NCBI GenBank assembly: GCA_947502635.1
Contig: CANNAN010000001.1
Coordinates: forward strand, 665,246-729,245
Source of the DNA: an uncultured Flavobacteriaceae bacterium
GTDB lineage: Bacteria > Bacteroidota > Bacteroidia > Flavobacteriales > Flavobacteriaceae
Length of the DNA: 64,000 bases
Direction of reading: 5' to 3'
The position numbers and the translations under genes were made by a program. Position 1 is the first letter of the stretch. Every line of letters starts with the position of its first letter. Positions 24,559 to 33,590 of the stretch are shown in pieces. The notes beneath the pieces are model-generated. The model had not been told where the DNA came from, made no database searches, and saw nothing but the letters and a program-made list of their open reading frames with translations.

Positions 24559-25710
24559 TCAAACGGGTGTGTTTTTTAATCGACCATGTAGCTTATATAT
24601 TAGTAATAATACCCATCGATTAATGCATACACTAATTAATACCCCAAATATTTTATAGGTATTAATTAATGAGAGCATTACGATAAGGTTTATAAGAAAA
24701 CCAATAATGTTAATTATGATTATGGTACGCTCTTGATGTTTTTTTATAAGTGTCATGATATCCAGAGTATAGTAAAAAGAAGGAAGTGCAATAAAAGCTC
24801 CTATAATATAGTATCGATTATCCATATTAAGAGCGATTAATTTCTCCATAATAAGCCAGATAAATAAAGCTCCAATGGATACGATAGGAATAGCAATTAT
24901 AGATAGCTTTTTTTGAATTTTTAGGAGAATAGTATTGGATACTCGATATATATGTTTTGTGAATGGTAGTGTAATGAATGCAGAAAGAGCCTGAAGTATT
25001 AAAAATGCTGTAATTAATAATTGATATTCAGATAATTGCGACCTTGATAAGTATGAGTCTACAATATATAAATCAATTTTAGAAGTAAGCCAACCACTAA
25101 ATCCATTTAGAAAAAAAGGAAGTGCATATATAAATTCATTTTTGGAAACTTTAAATAGAATTTTTTCTTTCCAAAGTTTTAAAGAAATCATAACAGTTGT
25201 CAATTTACAAACAAGAGCAATACAATATAATTGTAGGAATATTGTCAGATTAAATGATTGATAGTAAAATATACAGCTAATAATGATTGAAAAACTAAGA
25301 ATTTCGGCAATCAAAAGACTGCTGAATTTTTGATGATATATTAATAATGTATAACAAGCATCATAACAATACATTAATAAAGCTAAAAGTATACAGTACG
25401 AAGCAGTAGTATATGGGAAAAAGAAAAAGAGTATAAAAGATAGAGGAAATAAGAGACTTCGACTTAAAAAATTGGAAAAAAAAGAATAATAGATTTTAGA
25501 AGGTACTTCACTATATTTTCTTAGTAAATACTCTTTATGTCCCCAACTTAAAATAAAAACCACAAAGAAAACCCATAACTGAGCGTTAATTATAGTGCCC
25601 CAATTTTCTTTACCAAAATTGGAAATTCCAAAAATTATAATTAGAAAATTGAATACAGGTCCCGCAAAACCACGTACGGTATTTGTCCCTATCGTTATTA
25701 GTTTACGCAT
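24559..25710 (-). CDS. Oligosaccharide flippase (Wzx/MATE-like)
   Basis: The 383-residue protein is hydrophobic throughout, with 10-12 transmembrane segments. It begins MRKLITIGTNTVRGFAGPVFNFLIIIFGISNFGKENWG, as in polysaccharide-biosynthesis flippases of the MOP superfamily. It would flip a lipid-linked oligosaccharide to the periplasm. Length is slightly short for Wzx (usually 400-480). Its start overlaps the GT4 gene by 8 bases. It is last in the minus-strand operon that begins at 30926. Confidence 0.8.
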   Translation of the reverse strand: MRKLITIGTNTVRGFAGPVFNFLIIIFGISNFGKENWGTIINAQLWVFFVVFILSWGHKEYLLRKYSEVPSKIYYSFFSNFLSRSLLFPLSFILFFFFPYTTASYCILLALLMYCYDACYTLLIYHQKFSSLLIAEILSFSIIISCIFYYQSFNLTIFLQLYCIALVCKLTTVMISLKLWKEKILFKVSKNEFIYALPFFLNGFSGWLTSKIDLYIVDSYLSRSQLSEYQLLITAFLILQALSAFITLPFTKHIYRVSNTILLKIQKKLSIIAIPIVSIGALFIWLIMEKLIALNMDNRYYIIGAFIALPSFYYTLDIMTLIKKHQERTIIIINIIGFLINLIVMLSLINTYKIFGVLISVCINRWVLLLIYKLHGRLKNTPV

Positions 25711-26755
25711 TATATAATTTCAAATAGGACTCTAAGGTTTCCTCACTAGGATATATTAAAGTGCGTTTTTTTTCTTGATCTAAATTACTTAATAATATAT
25801 CACAAGCTAATATCATATCTTCTGAAGATTTACAAATATTCCAATGCTTGTTTTTTTCAGCTATTCCTACCAAATGTGAAACGATATGCATCCCAGAATA
25901 TAGTGCTTCGGCAAAAATATATCCATAAGATTCATAGGTGCTGGTATGTAGTAAAATTTTAGATTGCGACATTTTTTGAAGTACCTTTTTTCTAGGAAGT
26001 ATACCTGTTAAAGAGATAATGTGGTCTAATTGTAATTTTGATATCAGTATAGAAAGCTCTTTTTGCTTTTTTCCATTTCCAATGATTTCAACCTTTAGGT
26101 TAGGATATTTTTTTGCTAATTGAGCAATTATAGTAATAAACGCAGTATAATTTTTAACAGCGTTTAAGGATCCTACTCCTAGGATATTAATTTTGTTTTG
26201 TTGCAATTTAGGGAAAATAGATGTATCTAATCCCCATGGAATAATTACAGAATTGAGATTACGATTTTTTAAAAGTATATTAGAATGATTTTTAGAAAGT
26301 GTTACAATCTTAGCTTTCGAGTTTCTTAACTTTTTAACATATAGGTTATTTCTACTGATGGCATCTTGCCCCATTACAGTAACGACATGTGGGATATCAT
26401 ATTTTATAGAAATTTTTTGTCCGATAAAGGAGCATTCTCCGATCCAGAAACTATGTAAAATTGTTATTGGATATTTTTGGTGGATTTTTTCGAGTGTTTT
26501 TCGAGCTTTATTCCATACCCAAAACTTTTTTAGTCGCTGGTTTCTCCCATTTAAAGGGATAACTTGCATACCATTCCAATTGTAGGCTTCATTAGAAAAA
26601 GGAAATTGAAAAGATATTACAGTTATGTTAATTTCTGGAAGTGATTGCCGCACGCTTTTTAAATAAACTTGTAATGCAGGAATCGTTGTAGAATCTTTTT
26701 CAGATTCAGGAAATCCAGGTGTTAAGAAAATATAGTGAGGAGTTGTCTTTTTCAA
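25703..26755 (-). CDS. Glycosyltransferase family 4
   Basis: The 350-residue GT-B protein has an N-terminal fold with HSFWIGECSFIGQKISIKYDIPHVVTVMGQDAI. Its C-terminal nucleotide-sugar domain has INILGVGSLNAVKNYTAFI, LKVEIIGNGKKQKEL and the glutamate-rich segment STYESYGYIFAEAL (EX7E motif). It would add a sugar in the cytoplasm, probably to the lipid-linked glycan exported by the flippase downstream. It follows the FkbM pseudogene by 10 bases. Confidence 0.87.
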   Translation of the reverse strand: MKKTTPHYIFLTPGFPESEKDSTTIPALQVYLKSVRQSLPEINITVISFQFPFSNEAYNWNGMQVIPLNGRNQRLKKFWVWNKARKTLEKIHQKYPITILHSFWIGECSFIGQKISIKYDIPHVVTVMGQDAISRNNLYVKKLRNSKAKIVTLSKNHSNILLKNRNLNSVIIPWGLDTSIFPKLQQNKINILGVGSLNAVKNYTAFITIIAQLAKKYPNLKVEIIGNGKKQKELSILISKLQLDHIISLTGILPRKKVLQKMSQSKILLHTSTYESYGYIFAEALYSGMHIVSHLVGIAEKNKHWNICKSSEDMILACDILLSNLDQEKKRTLIYPSEETLESYLKLYNA

Positions 26756-26765
26756 AAAGTGTAAA

Positions 26766-27558
26766 TTAATTCCATTCTTTGTTTGTAAATACTAAATCAT
26801 GATTTTTAATAAATTCAGGATATTTTTTTAAGTGTTCCATTGAAACACAAGAGCCACTGGTAGTATAAATATATTGATAAACATCCATACGATTGAATAA
26901 ATCCTTTATTTTAAATTGTAACTTTTTCTTAAAAAAAGAAATTTTAAACATCTTTTCTGTTTTGAAAAGGATCTTATTTATAATTTTAGAAGAAATGTAT
27001 TGATGATAGATATGTTCATTTAAATAATTATAATGCAAAGAAATATAGAGTGTTGGATACGCTAATTTCTCCAATAGATTACCTATATATAGTTGGAAGA
27101 ATTTCAAATTCAGCGCCTTCAATATCCATTTTTATGAAATCTATTTATTTAACAGATTCTTGATTAATAAAATCAGATAATGAAATAGTATTTATTTTTA
27201 TAGAGTTCTCACAATCTCTACTTCTAGCGAGAATAGTGCTAGAAGATTGACCATACTTCTTTCTAGCAGATAAATGTACAGTATCTTTTTTGCTTGAGAT
27301 TGCTATTTGATAGGTGTTTATTTTTTTTGCCAATTCAGGATTTAATTGAAGATTTGTTTGTAATTCTTCAAAGCATACAGTGTCGGGATCAATAGCATAT
27401 ACTATTTTAGCTTTATGAGCCATATATAAACTAATAACACCACTCCAACTTCCTAAGTCTAATTCGATTCCATTCTTTTTCAGAAAAAAATCTATAATGT
27501 CAAATGTTTGAGGCTCCCAAAGGCCTGTGTTAATATGTTCCCTAGTGTTTATAGTCAT
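26766..27558 (-). pseudogene. FkbM-family methyltransferase, broken by a stop and a frameshift
   Basis: Reading from 27558, the first 137 codons give an FkbM SAM domain (IELDLGSWSGVISLYMAHKAKIVYAIDPD) that ends at an in-frame TAA (27145-27147). The same frame then continues with IDFIKMDIEGAEFEILPT, the diagnostic FkbM motif. Shortly after, a single-base shift moves the family sequence into another frame (IGNLLEKLAYPTLYISLH... to 26766). Two separate lesions make a sequencing artefact less likely than real decay. The intact protein would O-methylate a sugar. Position 10 bases from GT4 and 2 bases from the GNAT gene shows it belonged to this operon. Confidence 0.85.
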
Positions 27559-27560
27559 AA

Positions 27561-28493
27561 TTAAAAAGTATCTAAATCTCCAAAAGTGAGTTTTAATCGT
27601 TCTAAAGGAAAGTCCGAATTAAAATTTTTAAAGCCTACAGCCCAAGATTCAAATTGTTCATCTGCTCTATTAATCATTAATGAAGCAATCTGGGTATCAG
27701 GAGATGCTTGAAAAATAAGTTCACCAATTCCACTTTTAGCAGCAATAGACTTTAATTTCTCTAGGGCTTTATCAAAATCACTCTCGTTGGAAACTTCTAC
27801 ATCACCAATTAAAAGCCCATTTTTAATCTTGATCCAAAAAAGGACATTATTTAATTTTATAGTAAAATTATCAGCAAAAGCTTTGTATTTATAATAATCA
27901 TTATTTCTAACAGCAGAAATAATTTCATTGTTGAGAAATACACTTCCTTTGAGGGGTACATCTGTTTTATACTTCTCAAATGTTTTCTTTATATATTTAT
28001 CATATAGGCCACGTGTGATGTTATTTCTCTTGAATATTTTTTCCAACGGGAGATTTGTAGTTTTAATTTTAAATCCCAACATACGCTCTTTATATTGCCA
28101 ATCAAGCTTATTAAGGTATCCATATTCAGAATTCTGATTAGGAAATCCCCATACAAATCGAATGCCAGCTTCTAAGAGTTGTTTGTCTGTATGTTTTCCT
28201 AAAATAGTAAACAAACCATTTCCTGTATAGTCTGGTAATGTCATAGCATCCCCATATTGTGCTGCTATTTCTTGTTTACCTTTATGTTGCATTAATACAG
28301 GAATGGCTCCATGGAAGGCAATAGGTTTATCATTATCATATGCCAGATGCCCGAAATGGCTTTTTCCTAAATAAGATGTATCAAATTTTTTCTTTACTAA
28401 AGATAACGTAACAGAATTTCCAAAAACGTTTTTATATAAGTAGGAGAGGTCTTTAATATTCTCTAAAGAAAGAGGAACGATAGTATATTTCAT
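27561..28493 (-). CDS. GNAT-family acetyltransferase
   Basis: The 310-residue protein has an N-terminal GNAT fold: LGHLAYDNDK-like strands with PIAFHGAIPVLMQ, and the acetyl-CoA segment YGDAMTLPDYTGNGLFTILGKHTDK, where the loop DYTGNGLF corresponds to the Q/RxxGxG/A motif. FVWGFPNQNSEYGYLNKLDW is typical of larger GNAT proteins found in polysaccharide loci. It may N-acetylate an amino sugar. It sits between the deacetylase and the FkbM relic in one operon. Substrate is inferred from context. Confidence 0.72.
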   Translation of the reverse strand: MKYTIVPLSLENIKDLSYLYKNVFGNSVTLSLVKKKFDTSYLGKSHFGHLAYDNDKPIAFHGAIPVLMQHKGKQEIAAQYGDAMTLPDYTGNGLFTILGKHTDKQLLEAGIRFVWGFPNQNSEYGYLNKLDWQYKERMLGFKIKTTNLPLEKIFKRNNITRGLYDKYIKKTFEKYKTDVPLKGSVFLNNEIISAVRNNDYYKYKAFADNFTIKLNNVLFWIKIKNGLLIGDVEVSNESDFDKALEKLKSIAAKSGIGELIFQASPDTQIASLMINRADEQFESWAVGFKNFNSDFPLERLKLTFGDLDTF

Positions 28494-28497
28494 AATA

Positions 28498-29487
28498 TTA
28501 AAAATAGGAGTTTTTTAGTAAACAAACCAGTTGGTATTGAATAGAAATATAAGGGTTTATAACGAATCGTTTTAGTAATATTGAGTCTTTTTCATCAACC
28601 TTGTTATTATAATCGACTAGTAATATTTTTTTAAACCCAAGAGATTTGCAATAGTCAACAGTAGCATTTGTATAAGTTCCAAAGGGAAATGCAAACTCAT
28701 CTATAGTGTGTCCGCAAATATCTTCTAGGATCTTTTTGCTGGAAAGAATTTCTTCATAGGCTTCTTTGGGGTTTATTTCTGCTAAATTAGCATGTGTTAA
28801 ACTATGCGACCCTATAGTAAATAATGAATCATTAGCAATTTCTTTAATTTGATCTATAGACATTAATTTCCAATATTCTTCTAAAGACTTTGGTTGTAAA
28901 TCTTCCCATTCCTCTTTGAAAATTTCGTACAAAGGTGATATTTTATTATATGGTAATGTTTTACATATGGTTTTTAAAGAAGTGCCATGATACACAAATT
29001 CATTTTTATTGTTTTTTACGAATAGATTTCCTTCAAACAAAACGTCTGTTTTTTTTGAATGAAAGCACACCAAATCTAAAAAGTCACACCATAAAAAGTT
29101 GTCTTTTTTATGAATTGGTGTAATGTAAAAACATGCAGGAACGTTGTGTTTTTTTAGAATAGGAATGGCATGTGTATAATTATTTAAATAGCCATCATCA
29201 AACGTTAATGCAATATTTAATGTATTAGGCTTAAACTTTTTTTGATAAAAATCATCTAAAGATATGATATTATAATGTTTTGTGATATATACAATAAACT
29301 TTTCAAAATAAGCTTTGGAAACAAATCGGCTATTAAAGCGTGTTTCACCAGTGGTATCAATACCGTGAAAAACTAAAATACGTTCTCCATATCTGTTACG
29401 AAGCAATAATTTTTGAAATCCTATTTTTAGGAGAAAAGCACTATATACTAAAGCTAAGCGGTATTTTATTTTTGTCCACAGCATCAT
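28498..29487 (-). CDS. Polysaccharide deacetylase (NodB domain, CE4)
   Basis: The 329-residue protein has the NodB metal and catalytic motif TFDDG (95-99) and the second metal motif HSLTH (228-232); FAFPFGTYTNATVDYCKSLGF follows, as in motif 3. It would remove N- or O-acetyl groups from a glycan or lipid-linked sugar. The N-terminal hydrophobic stretch (LALVYSAFLLKIGF) may be a signal anchor. It overlaps the upstream GT39-like gene by 4 bases and is followed by an acetyltransferase, suggesting deacetylation and re-acylation of an amino sugar. Confidence 0.87.
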   Translation of the reverse strand: MMLWTKIKYRLALVYSAFLLKIGFQKLLLRNRYGERILVFHGIDTTGETRFNSRFVSKAYFEKFIVYITKHYNIISLDDFYQKKFKPNTLNIALTFDDGYLNNYTHAIPILKKHNVPACFYITPIHKKDNFLWCDFLDLVCFHSKKTDVLFEGNLFVKNNKNEFVYHGTSLKTICKTLPYNKISPLYEIFKEEWEDLQPKSLEEYWKLMSIDQIKEIANDSLFTIGSHSLTHANLAEINPKEAYEEILSSKKILEDICGHTIDEFAFPFGTYTNATVDYCKSLGFKKILLVDYNNKVDEKDSILLKRFVINPYISIQYQLVCLLKNSYF

Positions 29488-30926
29488 AAATTATTTTTTT
29501 GAATTTGATACAGCATCCAGCCTTCAGGCCCTTTATCTATAATTTTCAATTGATAATTTGCATTTAAATAATTCCAATTATTAATTAGAGGCTTATCACG
29601 CCACTGTTTTAGGAATTTTGTAGGATGAAATAGAACCAAATCATTTAGTCCAAAATTAGATTTCATATCCTTATGTAAACTATTATAGTCAAAATTAAGC
29701 CCCCTGCCTTGTAAGGCTATGTCAATATCAAAACTAAACAGTTTTTTTCCTTGGTACGGAGCCATTTTTTTAACCATTTTCTTCTCAAAGACAGTTCTTT
29801 TATATGTGTGTTGAAATGTAAGTCCCCACATTGATGTTTGAATAATAATGCTTGTTATACCAATAAGGAAAAGATGTTTTTTTATAAAAGTAAAACTTAC
29901 TATATAAGAAAAAACAGGATAGAACAACAATAAAACAAGAGGGAACAATAGTGCTAGAATTCTAGTATTCTGAAACGGAATTCCCGTTAGAAATATCAAG
30001 TATAAAGTGATGGATATTATTATGACTTTATGGGGAAATGTAAAAAAAAAATTAAACTTTTTGATATAAAAGAAGCTAAGTAGAAATCCAATAAAAATAT
30101 ATCCAGGGTGAATAAATATATATAGAGAGTGTATAAGGTTTGGAAAACGATAGGATTGTAACCCATCAATTGTGGTATAACTAGACCTAAAGTAATTCAT
30201 TAAAGACCATGAATTGAAAAAATAGTTAGACGAAGCACTAAACAAATTATCCTTTTGAAGAATTACAAAAGGAATACAGGGCAAACAACAGATAATTACT
30301 GTTATTATAAAGTCTTTACTATCTTTTCCTTTAATAAGCTTGTAGAGTGCATATAGTATTATAGGTAGTGTAATGAATAATGAGGGGTACCTGGTCATTA
30401 AGGAGCAAGTGGCAAAAAAGAACATAGGATATGTTCTGGTATGTTGATTTGTATATTTTTTAACAAAAAAATAAAAAGTTAAAACAGTAAACATTGCTGT
30501 GGTAACATCGGACATTGCAACCAAGCTCATTTTAAGAAAGAAAGGAGATAGTATGCCAAAAATTATAACATAAACAAGGCTAAATTGATGCTCTGGATAT
30601 AGTATTTTAATTATTTTTAAAATGTATAAAAAACAAAAAGATAGACTTAAAGATGTTATGACCTGTAAAGCTATTATTTCAGAACCTGTTATAAAAGAGA
30701 GCAGACTACCTAAAAATGGGTACAAAACAGGCCAATAATAACTACCTGGATGTATTCCATGTGTAAAATACTCTTTAATAGCTTTAGTATATCTAAGATA
30801 TTCATAAGAATCTTGACCATAAAGTCCATCAAACTCAAAAATTCTCAATATAATTAAAAATAATAAAGGGATTAAAAAAAGAGAGAGAGGTGTATTAGTA
30901 TGTATGGAGAGTTTTTGAAACTTCAA
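29484..30926 (-). CDS. GT-C (family 39-like) membrane glycosyltransferase
   Basis: The 480-residue multi-pass protein has about 10-12 transmembrane segments. The first periplasmic loop contains FDGLYGQDSYEYLRYTKAI, the catalytic-acid region of ArnT/PMT-type enzymes using polyprenyl-phosphate sugars. The C-terminal soluble part (FDIDIALQGRGLNFDYN...) is periplasmic. It is the first gene of a minus-strand operon running to 24559, divergent from two GT2 genes. Sugar and acceptor are unknown. Confidence 0.8.
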   Translation of the reverse strand: MKFQKLSIHTNTPLSLFLIPLLFLIILRIFEFDGLYGQDSYEYLRYTKAIKEYFTHGIHPGSYYWPVLYPFLGSLLSFITGSEIIALQVITSLSLSFCFLYILKIIKILYPEHQFSLVYVIIFGILSPFFLKMSLVAMSDVTTAMFTVLTFYFFVKKYTNQHTRTYPMFFFATCSLMTRYPSLFITLPIILYALYKLIKGKDSKDFIITVIICCLPCIPFVILQKDNLFSASSNYFFNSWSLMNYFRSSYTTIDGLQSYRFPNLIHSLYIFIHPGYIFIGFLLSFFYIKKFNFFFTFPHKVIIISITLYLIFLTGIPFQNTRILALLFPLVLLLFYPVFSYIVSFTFIKKHLFLIGITSIIIQTSMWGLTFQHTYKRTVFEKKMVKKMAPYQGKKLFSFDIDIALQGRGLNFDYNSLHKDMKSNFGLNDLVLFHPTKFLKQWRDKPLINNWNYLNANYQLKIIDKGPEGWMLYQIQKNNL

Positions 30927-31052
30927 GAATAAATATGTTTTGAGTATATAAATATAGTTGTTAAATTGGACTATTAAAAAAAACGCTTCCTTTAATTTAA
31001 AAGTTTATGTATACTACTCATAGTTACAATTTATTTTTATTAATACTTTCAA

Positions 31053-31793
31053 ATGATCAATAATAAAAAAATAGTAATTGTTCTGCCTGCTTATAATGCT
31101 TCAGAAACGCTTCAGAAGACATACGATGAAATTCCTTTTGATATTGTTGATGAGGTTATTCTAGTAGACGATAGTAGTACAGATAAAACTATAGAAATAG
31201 CAAAAAGAATTGGGATTAAACATATTCTTACTCATGAAATTAATAAAGGATATGGTGCTAATCAAAAAAGTTGTTATGATAAAGCATTGTCAATCAATGC
31301 AGATATAATAGTTATGTTACACCCAGATTATCAATATACGCCTAAATTAATTCCTTCTATGGCATATTTAATAGCAAATAATGTTTATGATGTTGTTATT
31401 GGATCAAGAATTTTGGGTAAAGGAGCAATACTTGGAGGCATGCCTAAATACAAATATGTTGCTAACAGGTTTTTAACGCTTTTTCAGAATATTGTTATTA
31501 ATCAGAAGTTATCAGAATATCACAGTGGTTTTAGAGCGTTCTCTAAAGAGGTGTTGGAATCGATAGCATTACAATATAATTCAGACGATTTTATTTTTGA
31601 TAACCAAATGTTATGTCAGATTTTTAATAAAGGGTTTGAAATTGCAGAAATTACTTGTCCTACTAAATATAGTGAGGAAAGCTCTTCTATAAATTTTAAA
31701 AGAAGTGTTACTTATGGTTTAGGGGTATGTCAAACTTCAATTCAATATTTTCTACATAAAAAAAAAATAATGACTTCTAAACTTTTTAAATAA
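31053..31793 (+). CDS. Glycosyltransferase family 2 (dolichol-phosphate-mannose-synthase-like)
   Basis: The 246-residue GT-A protein has PAYNASETLQKTYDE, the nucleotide-binding EVILVDDSSTDKT and the metal/acceptor site MLHPDYQYTPK. It also has the family segment SGFRAFSKEVL. Without C-terminal transmembrane segments it resembles DPM1-type synthases that charge polyprenyl phosphate with a sugar. Such donors would feed the three GT-C enzymes in this cluster. The second GT2 gene follows after 39 bases. Confidence 0.85.
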   Translation: MINNKKIVIVLPAYNASETLQKTYDEIPFDIVDEVILVDDSSTDKTIEIAKRIGIKHILTHEINKGYGANQKSCYDKALSINADIIVMLHPDYQYTPKLIPSMAYLIANNVYDVVIGSRILGKGAILGGMPKYKYVANRFLTLFQNIVINQKLSEYHSGFRAFSKEVLESIALQYNSDDFIFDNQMLCQIFNKGFEIAEITCPTKYSEESSSINFKRSVTYGLGVCQTSIQYFLHKKKIMTSKLFK

Positions 31794-31832
31794 GGACTTT
31801 ATAACAATATAAGATCCTTTAAACTAGAACAA

Positions 31833-32555
31833 ATGTTAATACACAAACTATCAATCATAATACCTGCTTACAATGAGGCCTCTACAATTATCAAAATATT
31901 GGATAAAATAAAGCAGGTAACTTTGGTTAATGATATTCAAAAAGAACTCATTATAATTAATGACTGTTCAAGCGATAATACAAAAACACTAATTGAAAAT
32001 TATATTTCTAAAAACTCACAATCCAATATCCATTATTTTGAGCATAAAGTAAATAAAGGAAAGGGAGCAGCTTTACATACAGGTATTTCAAAGGCTACGG
32101 GTGAATTTCTTATAATTCAGGATGCAGATTTAGAATATGACCCTGATGAATATAATGACTTATTAAAACCAGTTTTACTGGGCGTTGCTGATGTTGTGTA
32201 TGGATCGAGATTCATGGGAAGTAAACCACATAGAATTTTGTTTTTTTGGCATACTATAGGAAATAAATTTCTTACTTTTCTGTCAAATATGATAACCAAT
32301 CTGAACTTAACAGATATGGAAACTTGTTATAAATTATTCAGGACAAGTTTCATTCAAAACATAGCTCTTAAGGAAAAAAGATTTGGTTTTGAACCAGAAA
32401 TAACCGCTAAGATATCAAAGATTCCACAAATAAGGATTTATGAAGTGGGAATATCATATTATGGAAGAACATATAATGAAGGAAAAAAAATTGATTGGAA
32501 AGATGGATTTCGAGCAATCTACTGTATTTTGAAATATGGGCTTTTTAAATTCTAG
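31833..32555 (+). CDS. Glycosyltransferase family 2
   Basis: The 240-residue GT-A protein has IIPAYNEASTIIKILDK, ELIIINDCSSDNTKT, NKGKGAALHTGISKATGEFLIIQDADLEYDP (DxD) and METCYKLFR. It is close to polyprenyl-phosphate glycosyltransferases. It is probably in an operon with the GT2 at 31053 and is convergent with the orphan at 32569. Substrate not readable. Confidence 0.85.
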   Translation: MLIHKLSIIIPAYNEASTIIKILDKIKQVTLVNDIQKELIIINDCSSDNTKTLIENYISKNSQSNIHYFEHKVNKGKGAALHTGISKATGEFLIIQDADLEYDPDEYNDLLKPVLLGVADVVYGSRFMGSKPHRILFFWHTIGNKFLTFLSNMITNLNLTDMETCYKLFRTSFIQNIALKEKRFGFEPEITAKISKIPQIRIYEVGISYYGRTYNEGKKIDWKDGFRAIYCILKYGLFKF

Positions 32556-32568
32556 ATAAAGAATTACC

Positions 32569-33513
32569 TTAAATCTTATATGAATTGACAAATGGTTGCT
32601 TTAAGTTTCGAAGCAATTGTATGTGGGATAATAAAAACTCTTTTTCTCTTTTTATATTAAAGGACTGATGTATTACATCTGCGATATAAATTGATTGACT
32701 ATTGTATTGAATGATTTCTTTTAATTTTATTTCTACATAAGAAAAGAATAAGTCTGGTATTTTTAATTCTAATTCTTCTGAAACTACAAACTTGAGGTTA
32801 TCATTACTTCCTTTTCCGAATTTACCCAAACTATACACTGTAGATTTATGCTTCATTAAGACATCAGATATACAAAGAGAAGTTCCTTTTTTAAATAATT
32901 CGCTGGCGTTATTAGAATTACGAACCCCAAAAATAACGTGATCTTTAATATGAAAATATAAGTCAATTGGAAAATGTTTGTGATCGTTTTTGTGAGAAGA
33001 AACTGTTAATAAACGAACTAATCTAGGTTGTGTAAATAATGTTAAAAGGACTCTGTAGTACTTTGCATTAAAAGCAGAAAGAAAACTATTGTGTTGACGT
33101 TTTAATTTCCAAAAGAGTATTTGATTTATTATTTTTAATCGAAGAGTAGTTAATCTAAGATTGGCATCTTTGGCGATAAATAAATAGATTTTTTGGGTGT
33201 TATCTAAAGAAATAACGTTTTCAAATTGTAATTTAATACTTCCAATAGAACTGTTTGTGCGATTGTCAAAATATTCTAAAAAAAATATGTTGTCTTTATC
33301 TACAATATTTTTTGGCTTTTGATCTTCGAAAAAGACACCTACCATGGCAGGATCATAAAGTACGCAATGAGCATTAACTTTTATTTTCTGCTTTTCAAAA
33401 CACAAACATGTATATTCTGTGTTTTTAGGAGAAGTAGGAACTCCAATAGTTACGTAATCTGATAAGTTATAACTACCGATTATCTTTTTTTTTATGATTT
33501 CTTTGATTCTCAT
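32569..33513 (-). CDS. Unrecognised 314-residue protein, possibly flavin-reductase-like
   Basis: I do not recognise this protein with certainty. It has no signal peptide or transmembrane helix and is basic. The segment HKNDHKHFPIDLYFHIKDHVIFGVRNSNN, followed by CISDV and YSLGKFGKG, resembles the FMN-binding split-barrel of flavin reductases, but conserved contacts cannot be confirmed. It is a single gene between two plus-strand GT genes, with its start 77 bases from a divergent GT-C gene. The context suggests a role in the same glycan pathway. Confidence 0.5.
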   Translation of the reverse strand: MRIKEIIKKKIIGSYNLSDYVTIGVPTSPKNTEYTCLCFEKQKIKVNAHCVLYDPAMVGVFFEDQKPKNIVDKDNIFFLEYFDNRTNSSIGSIKLQFENVISLDNTQKIYLFIAKDANLRLTTLRLKIINQILFWKLKRQHNSFLSAFNAKYYRVLLTLFTQPRLVRLLTVSSHKNDHKHFPIDLYFHIKDHVIFGVRNSNNASELFKKGTSLCISDVLMKHKSTVYSLGKFGKGSNDNLKFVVSEELELKIPDLFFSYVEIKLKEIIQYNSQSIYIADVIHQSFNIKREKEFLLSHIQLLRNLKQPFVNSYKI

Positions 33514-33590
33514 TTCTTACCGTAAAAAATATCAATTTCGAAGACTCTTTCTCCTTTTAAAGTCAATTATTATTTACTACCTTTATTTAT

